Assembly (NCBI GenBank): GCA_032158125.1
Contig: JASKOT010000011.1
Location: 62,001 to 126,000 of the forward strand
DNA: 64,000 nucleotides
Direction of reading: 5' to 3'
From: Papiliotrema nemorosa
Lineage: Eukaryota; Basidiomycota; Tremellomycetes; Tremellales; Rhynchogastremaceae
The first letter of the stretch is position 1. Every line of letters begins with the position of its first letter. The notes below the pieces were generated by a model. It was not told where the DNA came from and searched no databases. It worked only from the letters and a program-made list of their open reading frames with translations. The translations under genes and the position numbers were made by a program. This document shows, in pieces, positions 55,429-64,000 of the stretch.

Positions 55429-56366
55429 ATGTCAAACTTCCTCAAGAGTGCTCGAAAGGTGGGTCCTCACCATCACACTCTCGCAAGAACGGGAGAAAGC
55501 AGGTGGTGTCTTCTTTTCGCAACTTACTTACGGCAGATTGTAGCTATTGGTAGAAACTATGCCGACCACGCGAAAGAACTAGGCAATGCAGTACCTACCG
55601 AACCTTTCTTTTTCCTCAAACCGACCTCTTCTTTCATCTCACCCGGACAAGGCCCTGTGGAGATTCCCAAAGGGGTAGAGATGCACCACGAGGGTGAGTC
55701 TGAGCTGTCCAATTCTGTGACCCTCTTCACCCGCCTACTCGTCTTTGCAGGGGAATTGCACCACGGGCCGCTGAAGGGGACTATCACCTGTCGAGGTGAA
55801 GCTGATGTATAGTTGAACTGGGCGTGGTGATTGGCAAGAACGGTCGAGATATCCCTAAATCCGATGCGGAAACCTATATCGCAGGATACACACTAGCCAT
55901 CGATCTTACCGCTCGAAACGTCCAGGATAAAGTAAAGAAACAGGGATACCCATGGTCCGCCGCCAAGGGCTTCGATACGTTCTGCCCCGTCGGGTGAGTT
56001 ACAAAACATCCATACTCGTGTGACGCTCTATGCTCATGGGTTAGCCCATTCATCCCCAAATCCAAAATTACCGATCTGACCAATGTCGGACTTCACTTTT
56101 CAGTCAATGGACAGACGAAACAAAAAGGATTGACGAAAGATATGATCTTCCCGGTTCCTGATCTCATTTCGTTCGTTTCGAGCATAATGAAATTAGAAGA
56201 GGGCGATGTCATTCTTACCGGTACACCTAAAGGTGTCGGCCGCATTGTGGCTGGTGACAAATTCGAGGCAAAAGTAACTTTCCCAGGGGAAGATGGAGAG
56301 GTCTTGGATCAGTACTCGTTTGACGTGGCCGATCGACAAGGTAGCAGTTACGAGTTCAAAGGGTAG
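55429..56366 (+). CDS. FMP41: FAHD1-type fumarylacetoacetate hydrolase-domain enzyme
   Basis: Four exons give about 229 residues. FAH fold: IVAIGRNYADHAKELG, FFFLKPTSSFI, MHHEVELGVVIGKNGRD, YTLAIDLTARNVQDK, then AAKGFDTFCPVGPF, and PDLISFVSSIMKLEEGDVIL with TGTPKGVG. The metal-binding acidic residues sit in HHEVELG and AIDLTARN, and TGTPKGVG is the conserved substrate loop. FAHD1 acts as acylpyruvate hydrolase, oxaloacetate decarboxylase or enol-oxaloacetate tautomerase, usually mitochondrial; yeast Fmp41 is the counterpart. No long presequence is seen, only a short basic start (MSNFLKSARK). The third exon is reached by a 121-nt intron ending in GTATAG, longer than the usual 45-60 nt in this window. 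Confidence 0.9.
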
Positions 56367-56565
56367 TGATCATCATATGCATTAATACTCATGGTCAAGA
56401 TTCGTTATGGATGATCTACAGATCACTACAGAGATGACAGTATATCATTTGGATCGTAAAACATACAGCATCGCGCGTCACGTACGTCTCGTTATATCAT
56501 TATCGCCTCGTAGTCTTCAGCCAATCGCCCCACTCGGTCATGTATAAGCTCCTCTCATATCCATT

Positions 56566-58488
56566 CTAGATCTTTCGCCCAAACCTCCTCCATGGATCCG
56601 GCAGTCCCCCTCGTCTGGGCAGACTCCTCCTCGAGCTACAACTCGATCCACTGCTGTCGCTGCCTATGGACGAGAATTGGCTGATAGGACTCATCAGTCC
56701 CCCGTCAAGCGACTCCACCGGACTCGCGGCTCTGTATGCGTCCGACGGTGCATCTTCTCCCCTCGACATGGCCTGGAGGAAGGAGTGATCCCCACTCAGT
56801 TTGGGCTTCCATCCTTGCCGCTCCTTGGCAGGTCTTGTGGGCACCGGCGAAGGGGTAGAGAATCGACTCATGAGCTGATTCTCTGGCGTCCGAGGAGTTT
56901 CCACAGCAGGTGATATCTGTATAGGCGATCCCAACAGCTCGTCATCGCGATAATGGAGAATTGAGCTCAGGCCCATATCCTCTGCTCTGGGTGGTCGAAC
57001 GGGCGTGATGGCACGCTCCATGTCAAGCGATGAGCTCCGTGTAGGCGGTAGCGGAAAAGAGGCGGCAAGTACCAGGTCAGATGTGTCCAAGCTTCGTGAA
57101 CCTCTTGGTTGACGGAAGAAGAGGTCGGCGTCAGACATCTCCCCCTCGCTTTCTGACGATACCATCGAGCTGGATCTCGAAGATGAAGAAGAACTTGAAC
57201 CGGTAGTAAGTGCATGTAGCCAAAAGATATCAGCGTGCCTCTCGCCTGCCGTCGCGAGAAGCTCTTCCATGGCGAACTCGAGGTCGACATCCGCCTCTTG
57301 CTTGCATGCTCGACGATGAACCCATTCCGTCTGACCGTCCTCGAATCGTCCGTTGGCTTTTGGCGAAATACTCTCCGGAGGTTGACCGGAGAAAGATCGC
57401 TGACGAGCTGTCAGGACACCCGGTGAAGCAATAGGCAGAGGCGATAACAATGGAGGCGAGTTGAGGATCCGGCGAGTTTGGATGGCGTCCTTTGGAAGAT
57501 CTGGACCTTCGCCGGCGTACGGGTGAGTAGAGTGGGGAGCAGCAGGCCAATTCTTGTACGACTGGTTCAAGATCAAAGGCGCCGGTCGATGATTTCGATC
57601 TCGCTTTGATCTGGGTTGAAATATCAGTTCCGGTGATCGAGATCCAGATCCTAAACACGGCCCATCGAATGCGAAAGGATCCTCCTCCTCTACCGAAGGA
57701 GTGAGGAGCTGCTGCGGCGAATGTGCCTCATCGCTCATGGCCACATCTCCGTCGGCATCGGTCAGATCCAGACTTTCGTCCAGGTGTATTGGCGATGGAA
57801 CCAAGAGCTGGCTCGATGCTCGAGCGCTAGGGAGGTGATACAACGGGGAGTCATAAAATGGCATGGGAGACGGTGCCAGTAACGATGGGCTAGATCCAGC
57901 CGAAAGGGCACCTTCCGATTCGCGGAGTCGAGAGGGTAAATAATCGCCCAAGCCGACCAATTCTTCTTCAACCTCCATGATAGGGTACAGGCCTTTGATC
58001 TCTGGATCGTTACGTGACAAAGGCTTGAGATCGGGTACACCCATAGACTTTCTCTTCTGATGTCGACGGATCCTCGAGTCGGGTCTGATAAGACGTGAGG
58101 ACGAGGAGCGAGGTCGAGGCAAGGGTGAAGGAGACGGAGAAGGGGAAGAGAGAGGGTCAAAGGGGAAGACCTCTTCTGAAGCGGGTGGAGGAGGTGAACA
58201 GAGTGGCAAGGGTTGAGCGATAGGCATAAGCTGATTGGAAGAAGTTGGACGATACGTCGACTTTCTGGTTCTCGGTTCAGGGCGAGTCGTACGTTGAGGT
58301 CGGGGCGAGAACCGGAGATGAGGCAAGTCGTGTGTGGAGGAGGTCGAGGCGTACTGAGAGTGACGAGAGTCACGCCTCTCTACCGTCTGTCGGGTGGAAG
58401 GAAGAAGGTTGTGGGGGTGTTGACCATAATCTGCTGCAAAGGGATGGGGGATCCGAGTGAACGGTGAGGGGAATAATATGTGAGACAT
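56566..58488 (-). CDS. Ser/Pro-rich disordered protein, unknown
   Basis: A single 640-residue frame on the minus strand starts at ATG 58488 and needs no intron. It is dominated by Ser, Pro, Arg and Leu, with polyserine runs at about residues 430-445 and 610-625. A short segment at about 380-430 looks most ordered (EWVHRRACKQEADVDLEFAM, then EELLATAGERHADIFWLHAL). A positively charged block (RIRRHQKRKSMG, about 140) could be a nuclear signal. The C-terminus is basic (RRGGLPDPWRRFGRKI). I do not recognise the family. Its many SP/TP sites suggest phosphorylation, which is inference. Confidence 0.7.
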   Translation of the reverse strand: MSHILFPSPFTRIPHPFAADYGQHPHNLLPSTRQTVERRDSRHSQYASTSSTHDLPHLRFSPRPQRTTRPEPRTRKSTYRPTSSNQLMPIAQPLPLCSPPPPASEEVFPFDPLSSPSPSPSPLPRPRSSSSRLIRPDSRIRRHQKRKSMGVPDLKPLSRNDPEIKGLYPIMEVEEELVGLGDYLPSRLRESEGALSAGSSPSLLAPSPMPFYDSPLYHLPSARASSQLLVPSPIHLDESLDLTDADGDVAMSDEAHSPQQLLTPSVEEEDPFAFDGPCLGSGSRSPELIFQPRSKRDRNHRPAPLILNQSYKNWPAAPHSTHPYAGEGPDLPKDAIQTRRILNSPPLLSPLPIASPGVLTARQRSFSGQPPESISPKANGRFEDGQTEWVHRRACKQEADVDLEFAMEELLATAGERHADIFWLHALTTGSSSSSSSRSSSMVSSESEGEMSDADLFFRQPRGSRSLDTSDLVLAASFPLPPTRSSSLDMERAITPVRPPRAEDMGLSSILHYRDDELLGSPIQISPAVETPRTPENQLMSRFSTPSPVPTRPAKERQGWKPKLSGDHSFLQAMSRGEDAPSDAYRAASPVESLDGGLMSPISQFSSIGSDSSGSSCSSRRSLPRRGGLPDPWRRFGRKI

Positions 58489-58490
58489 GG

Positions 58491-58542
58491 TCCTCGACTG
58501 GTCAGGTCAGCCTCCTCGACTGGTCAGGTCAGCCTCCTCGAC
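58491..58542. repeat. 22-bp tandem repeat next to a start codon
   Basis: Two perfect 22-bp copies (58491-58512, 58513-58534; beginning TCCTCGACTG) are followed by a partial third copy to 58542. They lie immediately upstream of the minus-strand ATG at 58488, in its presumed 5' UTR. Confidence 0.85.
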
Positions 58543-60690
58543 GCATGAGGGGAGGCCACGACTCACTGGTAGAGCGGCAAAGGGTTGAATGAGACTGTGA
58601 GATCTGCTCCGCAGATGAAACGATACTGATATGCTAAGCTAGATGAATGGAAATAGATCGTAAGGCGGTAGTACTGGAGATGTTGGAGGTATGGGAAGGT
58701 TCAAGCAATTAAGAAGAAGTCGTATCTCTATATCTATGCGATGTGAGAGCGGAAGATGGGTGAGAAGTCGTCATGAATCGTGCGGTCGTGCGTGCAACGT
58801 GTTACAAGTACAATAAGGACTATTGCAACCGGTGCAATATGGGAATGGAGGGATATGGGAGTAGAGGGGTAGTAGAGTGTATAGTCGTGTGAAGAGTCGA
58901 GAACTGGGTGTACAATGGGTTCCTATTGTTCTCGAGGTGAAGGTTGAGCGGATGTGCAGAGTGGGGGAGGGGTGGAAGTGATCGGTCAACGCGGAGGAGA
59001 GTGGTGTCGACGAGGCAAACAGGTCCTTTGGAACTATCAATGAGCAACAGGATCGTTATTGTTCTATTCTGGTGAGTGTCCATATCAGTACTCTGCGTCC
59101 GCACTCTGCTATTGCATACACTTAATCTCGCACGGTACATGGCGTTGTTGATGGCGAGGTGGACAAAAGAGGTCAAGAGAAGTGATAAAGGGGTCATCAT
59201 TCTCCGCGTGTTTCAGATTTATCCCCCCCCTTCTCACTGCCAAAAGGGAACAATAGACTGCCCGGCACCATACTCGTCCTCTTCTCTCGGATCGTACGCA
59301 ATGGAACGCTGCGCCTTGCCGTCTTCAAATTGTTTCTGTCTCGGACGACTCGTGCTGTGATGCACGGTCTGCTCTACTCCCGAGCTTAGATTTCTGGATT
59401 TCTGAGTCACCCGAACAACTGCTCGAGCTCCCCGAGATTGAACTTTGTACATCTTTGCGTTCTGATGTGACACAATTGATATATACGAACGACTTATGAA
59501 CGCCTCGAAGCATTTAGCTCAAGTAACGGTCATCATGGCTTGATCCTCCTTGGCGCGCAATTTGCCAGGCAAGAAGACCCTCTCTCATGACACTGCAACG
59601 GGCCGAGCGACCCTGCGTTTGATCAATATGCAGCTGTTCGGAGTCTACTGCGAGTCTCCTGCGAGTCTCCTGCGAGTCGCCCCGCAATCATCATGTCCCG
59701 CATACGCTTGCGTTTCGAGTAAACACCTTACGCCTACGGGATATCAAGCGCTGGCATCAAGTCAGGAACGGAACCAAATTGGTCCCTCGACCCAACTGAA
59801 GCAGCGATCTTTAGGCTATCAACCATGCATTCATGCAAGCACAACAAGCACGACACCGACTCGCAATGGCAGCCAGTAAACCAGATACCGTAGATAAGCC
59901 ATGCTCGCTGTTCGCTTTGACGCAGTATGAATGTTCTCCTGCCAACGGGAACATCACCTGTTGGCCTATTGAACGGGTATTTAGAAAGTGAGTCCTGCTT
60001 GTATCGCACTGCCCTCGTCCGAGCGATACGATCCTCTGTTTGCTTCCCGTCCAGCTGCGAAATATCTCCTATCGCTTCCCGTGATGTCTTCTTACGGTTC
60101 GCTGGCATGAAACTGATGGGCAGATGCGGGAACGGTCCAGCTATCGAAGTGACCAATGCGCTCGTCGCGGAATCCAAGGCTGAACCGTTACCTAGGGTGA
60201 GGCAGGAGTTTATGTGAGTGCTGTTGCATGATGCCTTGATACATCATGAGCGATAAGCTCGACGTAACGTGAAGATGAAGCGGGAGAGGTGGCCGGGAAT
60301 GAGCTGATGGGCAGTGATGACCCGCCCAAGGGGAGAAAGTGGAAAGACTACCGATGATCGCTCGAAACGGGAAGGACCAGGATATAAGATACGGGCAGGA
60401 CATATCGCTGGATCCGTCATATCGAATAGAGTGATCTGGATCACGACACAACTGTGATCGCTTCAGCGAGAAGTTTCAGTCCACTTGTGAAACCGCGAAC
60501 CGAAGTCCGGTCAGCTTCTAGCCTTGACTGCAGGTCCATCTGACGGAAGCGCATGGCAACTTATGGATGCCTCAGATGGCTCCTTGTTGTAGTCTAAAGA
60601 TGGATGCCCATGCATATCGTCACAGTTTCACATGCCGTCTCAATGCTAAAACAATACAAATACATGTCAATTGCCCACCTCATATCAAAC
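58543..60690. other. 2.1-kb region without a recognisable gene
   Basis: The longest gene-free stretch of the window. Open frames of 60-147 codons occur on both strands, but none has a domain, good start context or plausible splice partners. An 11-bp direct repeat (CTGCGAGTCTC) occurs in three tandem copies at 59648-59680, the last with one mismatch. The region could contain long UTRs, a non-coding RNA or a fast-evolving small gene. Confidence 0.4.
59648..59680. repeat. 11-bp tandem repeat, three copies
   Basis: Three adjacent copies of CTGCGAGTCTC (the third ends CGC). They sit within the gene-free region and have no associated features. Confidence 0.75.
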
Positions 60691-61018
60691 TCATGATAGC
60701 CCAAACAGTGCCTTGGTCCATCCTAGTTGTTGATATCTCGCAAAAGCTTCCCCATCAGCGTCATCCTTCCTTCCAATGAGAACGCTTACCCCAATATGAG
60801 AATCGCCTACCATACCATTTCCCGAAGAACGGTATGAGGATGATGGAGAAGACCACTTCGATTTGCCTCAGACTTTCTTCCCATTCTTCTTGTATCAAAG
60901 CCGCTTCTTCCTCCGAGTCGTATTCAGATGAAGAGGATGATGCAGAGGATGGTAGAGAGGGGTAGGAGTCGCTACGTTCCCTTTGGGGTCGGTCTGATTT
61001 GGGGAAGGGGATTGGCAT
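60691..61018 (-). CDS. MIM2: Mim2-like mitochondrial outer-membrane import factor
   Basis: Two exons (61018-60790 and 60722-60691) give 86 residues, near the 87 of yeast Mim2. The N-terminus is Ser-rich with an acidic run (SSSEYDSEEEAALIQ). It is followed by EEWEESLRQIEVVF and a single hydrophobic helix (SIILIPFFGKWYGRRFSYWG) with a basic GKWxGRRF motif, the pattern of the fungal Mim2 family. Mim2 with Mim1 inserts helical proteins into the outer membrane. The last exon adds WTKALFGLS and is reached by a 67-nt intron (GTAAGC...CTAG) that keeps frame. An alternative 5' exon in 61079-61323 cannot be excluded. Head to head with MED12. Confidence 0.7.
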
Positions 61019-61431
61019 GGTAGGTGTAATGACGGCGCCACGTTTTTCGGTTTCCGTTTTGAGCTCGCTCTGGCTATGATGAGCATACGTCTCTTCACTG
61101 TAGATAGTCCTACCGAGGCCTCCGTTGTCTCTGGCTGTTGGTGTAGCAAAACAAGGAATGAGTGTTGTAGAGCATAATGACGACTGGCGGTGGTGTATCT
61201 CTCCGACGGAAATAACGCGAGGGTTGGGTCACTTGAACTAACCCCTCCTCCAACTCCCTTGCCCATCCCGTCGACCATAGCTAGTTCGCCTGCAGCCCCC
61301 GTCCGGCGATCCAATTCACTCATTGGGCCCAGTTTGTTGTCCTACCGCACTTTGTCATATCACACATGACGAACAATACGCAGTATACCCTTCTCGCGAC
61401 CCCCCTTGTCACCTCTCACCACCAATAAATC
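61019..61431. other. Divergent region between MIM2 and MED12
   Basis: About 410 bases. A minus-strand frame starting at ATG 61323 (MSELDRRTGAAGEL) is open for about 80 codons but does not join MIM2 in phase by any canonical splice I can find. No repeat is seen. Confidence 0.35.
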
Positions 61432-64000
61432 ATGCCAGCCTATAATCCCCCCATGGGTGTCGGGGGCAAGATGCCGATGAAGGGCAGGAGGCCGTCCGCT
61501 ACCAAGACGACGCATACGGCTGTACCTCAGGTGGACGCGGAAGAGGCCAACATTCAAGATTTTGCTCCTCCTGAATGGCGGACCGTTCTGAACAGCCGAG
61601 CTGATCTAGGTGAGTGGATCAATAACATGATCAGTCTGTCCATTGACAATCAGGCTTTCCAGACTTTTATCCATCTCGACCGGGATTCAGTCAGACGGAG
61701 GACGTTCTGACGGAGGAGAATGTCAAGAATGGATTCTCAGCCAAGACTTTTGTGGCTATCGGCGTGAGCTGGGGATTATTCTCTTTTGAACAGTACGCTG
61801 ACCCCCAGGCCGAGAGCTTTTCCATGCATGGTCCTATTTACGGACATCTTATGAATGGCTGTCTTGGAATGCTCAACAAGCTAGGACAGGAGATTGCTCA
61901 AAAGCGAGACGAAGCCATGCCTCAGATAGGGTATGATCCACCTCCCTCGCGACAACTCAGCGAGCTAATCATGCCAGTGAACGGTCGTTTCGGATCCCCG
62001 TTCGGGTGACCTATAACGATGCGAAACGTTTGCAGTTTCTGGCGGATCTCGCCAACCCAACTGTGCCCCTCGCTCGTCTCATGCGAAATCCCGTACCGCA
62101 CGGTTTCAAGGGTGTAGAACTGTTCGATTCGATGTTTGCACCTCAGCTCAACCCCGCACAAAACCAAAATCGCTCGATAAGCGGTGCAGGTCCTACTCAA
62201 CCACCTCAGCCTATACCCCTCGATAGAGCAGTATGGTTCATTCGCGTTCTTGGTGCCAACGAAATCTCTGCGCATAGAGGTAGAGTTCAACCTGTCGCGA
62301 CTCCAGTTGTTGCGGCACCCTCACCAGTTCCCGCCACGCCATCCTCGACCAACACTGCCGGCCCGGCTCCTACCGTGACTCTGTCGAGTAATGAGTGGTA
62401 CACTCAGGAGTTTACAAACATGTTCACATCCTGGCTTCGTATACAACTAGGTCAGTTGACTCTGCCTACCAAGGCCACGGTCAAGTCGGGTATTCCAGCG
62501 CCGAAAGCGCCCCCGGGGGTGTTGGGAGATGAGAAGGCTAGGGCAAGATGGTCAGCCAAGTGGAACTACAGGTACGTTTACACGGATCTTCTATCGTCAG
62601 GCCAATTTTAACGATGCAGCCTGAAACTTCTGCAGGAATTGCGAGCAAAGCGGCTCTTTTCTACCAGGCTGTTTGTCTCATGGCTCGTAGAGACCCTTTC
62701 TTCGTCGAATATGGCCCAGATCGGATTCATCGTCCAGCTCATCGGCGATCACCTTCCAGATGTCAGCAAACACACTACGATCGCTCGACCTTGCATACGA
62801 GTGGCATGCGCAAAATTGCATGAGGTGTGCTTTGATCATTTTTGTTGGCTGACAGGCAGATCTGCGCCGGCCCGGCGGTCAAGTCGATGGTCAAGGTCGT
62901 CGAAATGCTCCGCTTCGTCATTCAAGTAGGTCGTACACGATGCGGCGAGAGTAGATCTGACCTACAGTCCCTCTTTGATGCGAATCCCTTGGTCCTGCAG
63001 AGCCCCTTGACTTGGCGGGCCCATCAATCTACCATTCGAGATGTCCTTCTTGGCTCGACAAACGACGATGCTGGCAATCAGAACACTGGTACCCTACGAG
63101 CAAACCCAGGTCGTCAACCGTCACTTGCCCGCGTTCAACGGCGATCCAGCGCGTTGGACTTCCATCCCACTGCAGCGGAAAGCTCGGCAAGCCCTCGTCG
63201 GCAACAAATGGAGGATCTGAGGGTGAAGAGGAAAAATCTCAGTCGCTGGCAATGTGCTGACATGCAGAAATTGGACGCCATGGACGCCGACACCAACATG
63301 ATCACGCTGTGCAAGACGTACTTTGATGGTGGCGCCTCACCATTGAACGCAAATGTTGATATTTCTCGTCTGGAAGAAAAGACATTCGTCCTTCTCAACT
63401 GGGCCATGGGCCTCTTCCAACTGGGTGTGCATCGCGCATACGCCGTTGACACTCTTCTCACCATATGGACGAACATCTACGCCAAAACACAAGCCAAGAC
63501 TGCCAAACCCGTTGAAATTGACTTTTTCTGCATTCTTTACAAATGGCTAGACACCTGCGAAGCCCCTCGACAGGCAGAAAACGCCTTTGCGATCGGGATA
63601 ACGTTTGGCGATCTCACTCGTCAAGGTCTATTCTCTTACAGGCGCTATCTGCAAGTCATCATCGCGGCAGGACATTCCGCCAGATCGAGACTACCAGGAT
63701 CAGAGCCATCCCATCATCTTCCGCTTCTCGCCGCGATGCCGATATTCGTTCAGGCCAAAGAGCTTCAAGCCCAGAGAAAACTAGCTCTGTGCGGTGACGA
63801 CGAGGAAGCGATCTTGCGGCTAGATACGGAGGAAGAGCGCTTGCTCGGGGAATACAAGCAAGCGGTTCAGGAGTATATCCCGGAGATGTTTGGTATCAGT
63901 GAGCTCATGACGATGTCTTTGCGGCCATCATGCTCATGTGTAGACCCGAGCTCGAAGAGCAAGCGGCTTCGAGATGTCGTCTACCACCAGATGCCCGCAG
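61432..64000 (+). CDS. SRB8: Mediator subunit 12 (Srb8/Med12), 5' part, runs off the window
   Basis: At least 8 exons, and the gene continues past 64000. The start MPAYNPPMGVGGKMP is followed by DFAPPEWRTVLNSRADLGFP and DFYPSRPGFSQTEDVLTEEN, then VKNGFSAKTFVAIG, typical of fungal Med12. The Med12 domain comes next: RSFRIPVRVTYNDAKRL, then QFLADLANPTVPLARL, PHGFKGVELFDSMFAP, IPLDRAVWFIRVLGANEI and GVLGDEKARARWSAKWNYS, followed by LKLLQELRAKRLFSTRLFVS with WLVETLSSSNMAQIGFIVQL. A Pro/Ala/Thr-rich insertion lies between the last-but-one blocks. Med12 activates the Cdk8 kinase module of Mediator. Introns: GTGAGT...CAG, GTGAGC...CAG, GTATGA...CCAG, GTACGT...GCAG and others, each restoring the family motifs. 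The final visible intron ends at about 63942. Confidence 0.92.

Noticed and set aside
55750..55812. In-frame peptide reading GELHHGPLKGTIT in the FAHD1-like gene as an exon
   Set aside because: It lies within the intron ending GTATAG; including it breaks the conserved HHE-VELG join and reaches a stop.
59648..59680. Three short repeats as a CRISPR-like array
   Set aside because: The copies are directly adjacent with no spacers, and the genome is eukaryotic.
59734..60177. 147-codon minus-strand frame in the 2.1-kb gap
   Set aside because: It starts without good context, has no recognisable domain, and competes with an overlapping plus-strand frame of similar length.
61079..61323. Minus-strand frame MSELDRRTG as first exon of MIM2
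   Set aside because: No canonical donor gives the required phase into the MIM2 frame, and the 86-residue model already matches the family length.

Overview
The window is nuclear DNA of a basidiomycete yeast, most likely a Tremellomycete (Cryptococcus relatives). Genes are dense and on both strands. Most are cut by many 40-65 nt introns with GTRNGN donors, CTNAC/CTAA branch points and YAG acceptors. The gene set is fungal nuclear: Ctf4, Dbp7, Med12/Srb8, Mim2, an STB6-like protein, and a Stealth-family xylosylphosphotransferase of the Cryptococcus XPT1 type. I see no mobile element, CRISPR array, rRNA or convincing tRNA. All splice models below were built by hand from frame continuity and known protein families; no search was run.

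Layout. 1-7 kb: the 3' end of an unrecognised gene, a Ser-rich two-exon protein, a small C-terminally anchored membrane protein (minus) and an intronless protein with LEA-like amphipathic repeats. 7-14 kb: dicarboxylate carrier DIC1 (minus, 11 exons), an unknown polytopic membrane protein, an ACAD10/11-type acyl-CoA dehydrogenase (minus) and a TPR protein. 14-24 kb: an unknown regulatory-looking protein, mitochondrial ribosomal mL54 (minus), the replisome hub CTF4 and the ribosome-biogenesis helicase DBP7. 23.8-30.7 kb: long-chain acyl-CoA synthetase, a DXD glycosyltransferase and a NIPA-type magnesium transporter.

30.9-44.1 kb: the two-BIR chromosomal passenger protein BIR1 (minus) back to back with mitoribosomal uL23m, a CFEM membrane protein (minus), the XPT1-like enzyme (minus) and a PPR protein (minus). 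44.3-58.5 kb: MFAP1 with an added zinc knuckle, an unknown acidic protein, RNA polymerase III subunit RPC25 (minus), pyrimidine nucleotide carrier RIM2, an STB6-like protein, COX19 (minus), an FAHD1-type hydrolase and a Ser/Pro-rich protein (minus). 58.5-60.7 kb has no recognisable gene. 60.7-64 kb: MIM2 (minus) and the 5' part of MED12/SRB8, which runs off the window.

There is no functional operon-like cluster. What recurs is head-to-head pairs sharing short (about 180-500 bp) intergenic regions, several carrying a CACGTG site, and a run of nuclear genes for mitochondrial proteins (DIC1, mL54, uL23m, PPR, RIM2, COX19, FAHD1, MIM2). I did not find a convincing new multi-gene system. The more unusual points are GC-AG introns and micro-exons, the MFAP1 zinc-knuckle fusion, a very long N-terminal extension on uL23m, and a CFEM protein without a visible signal peptide.
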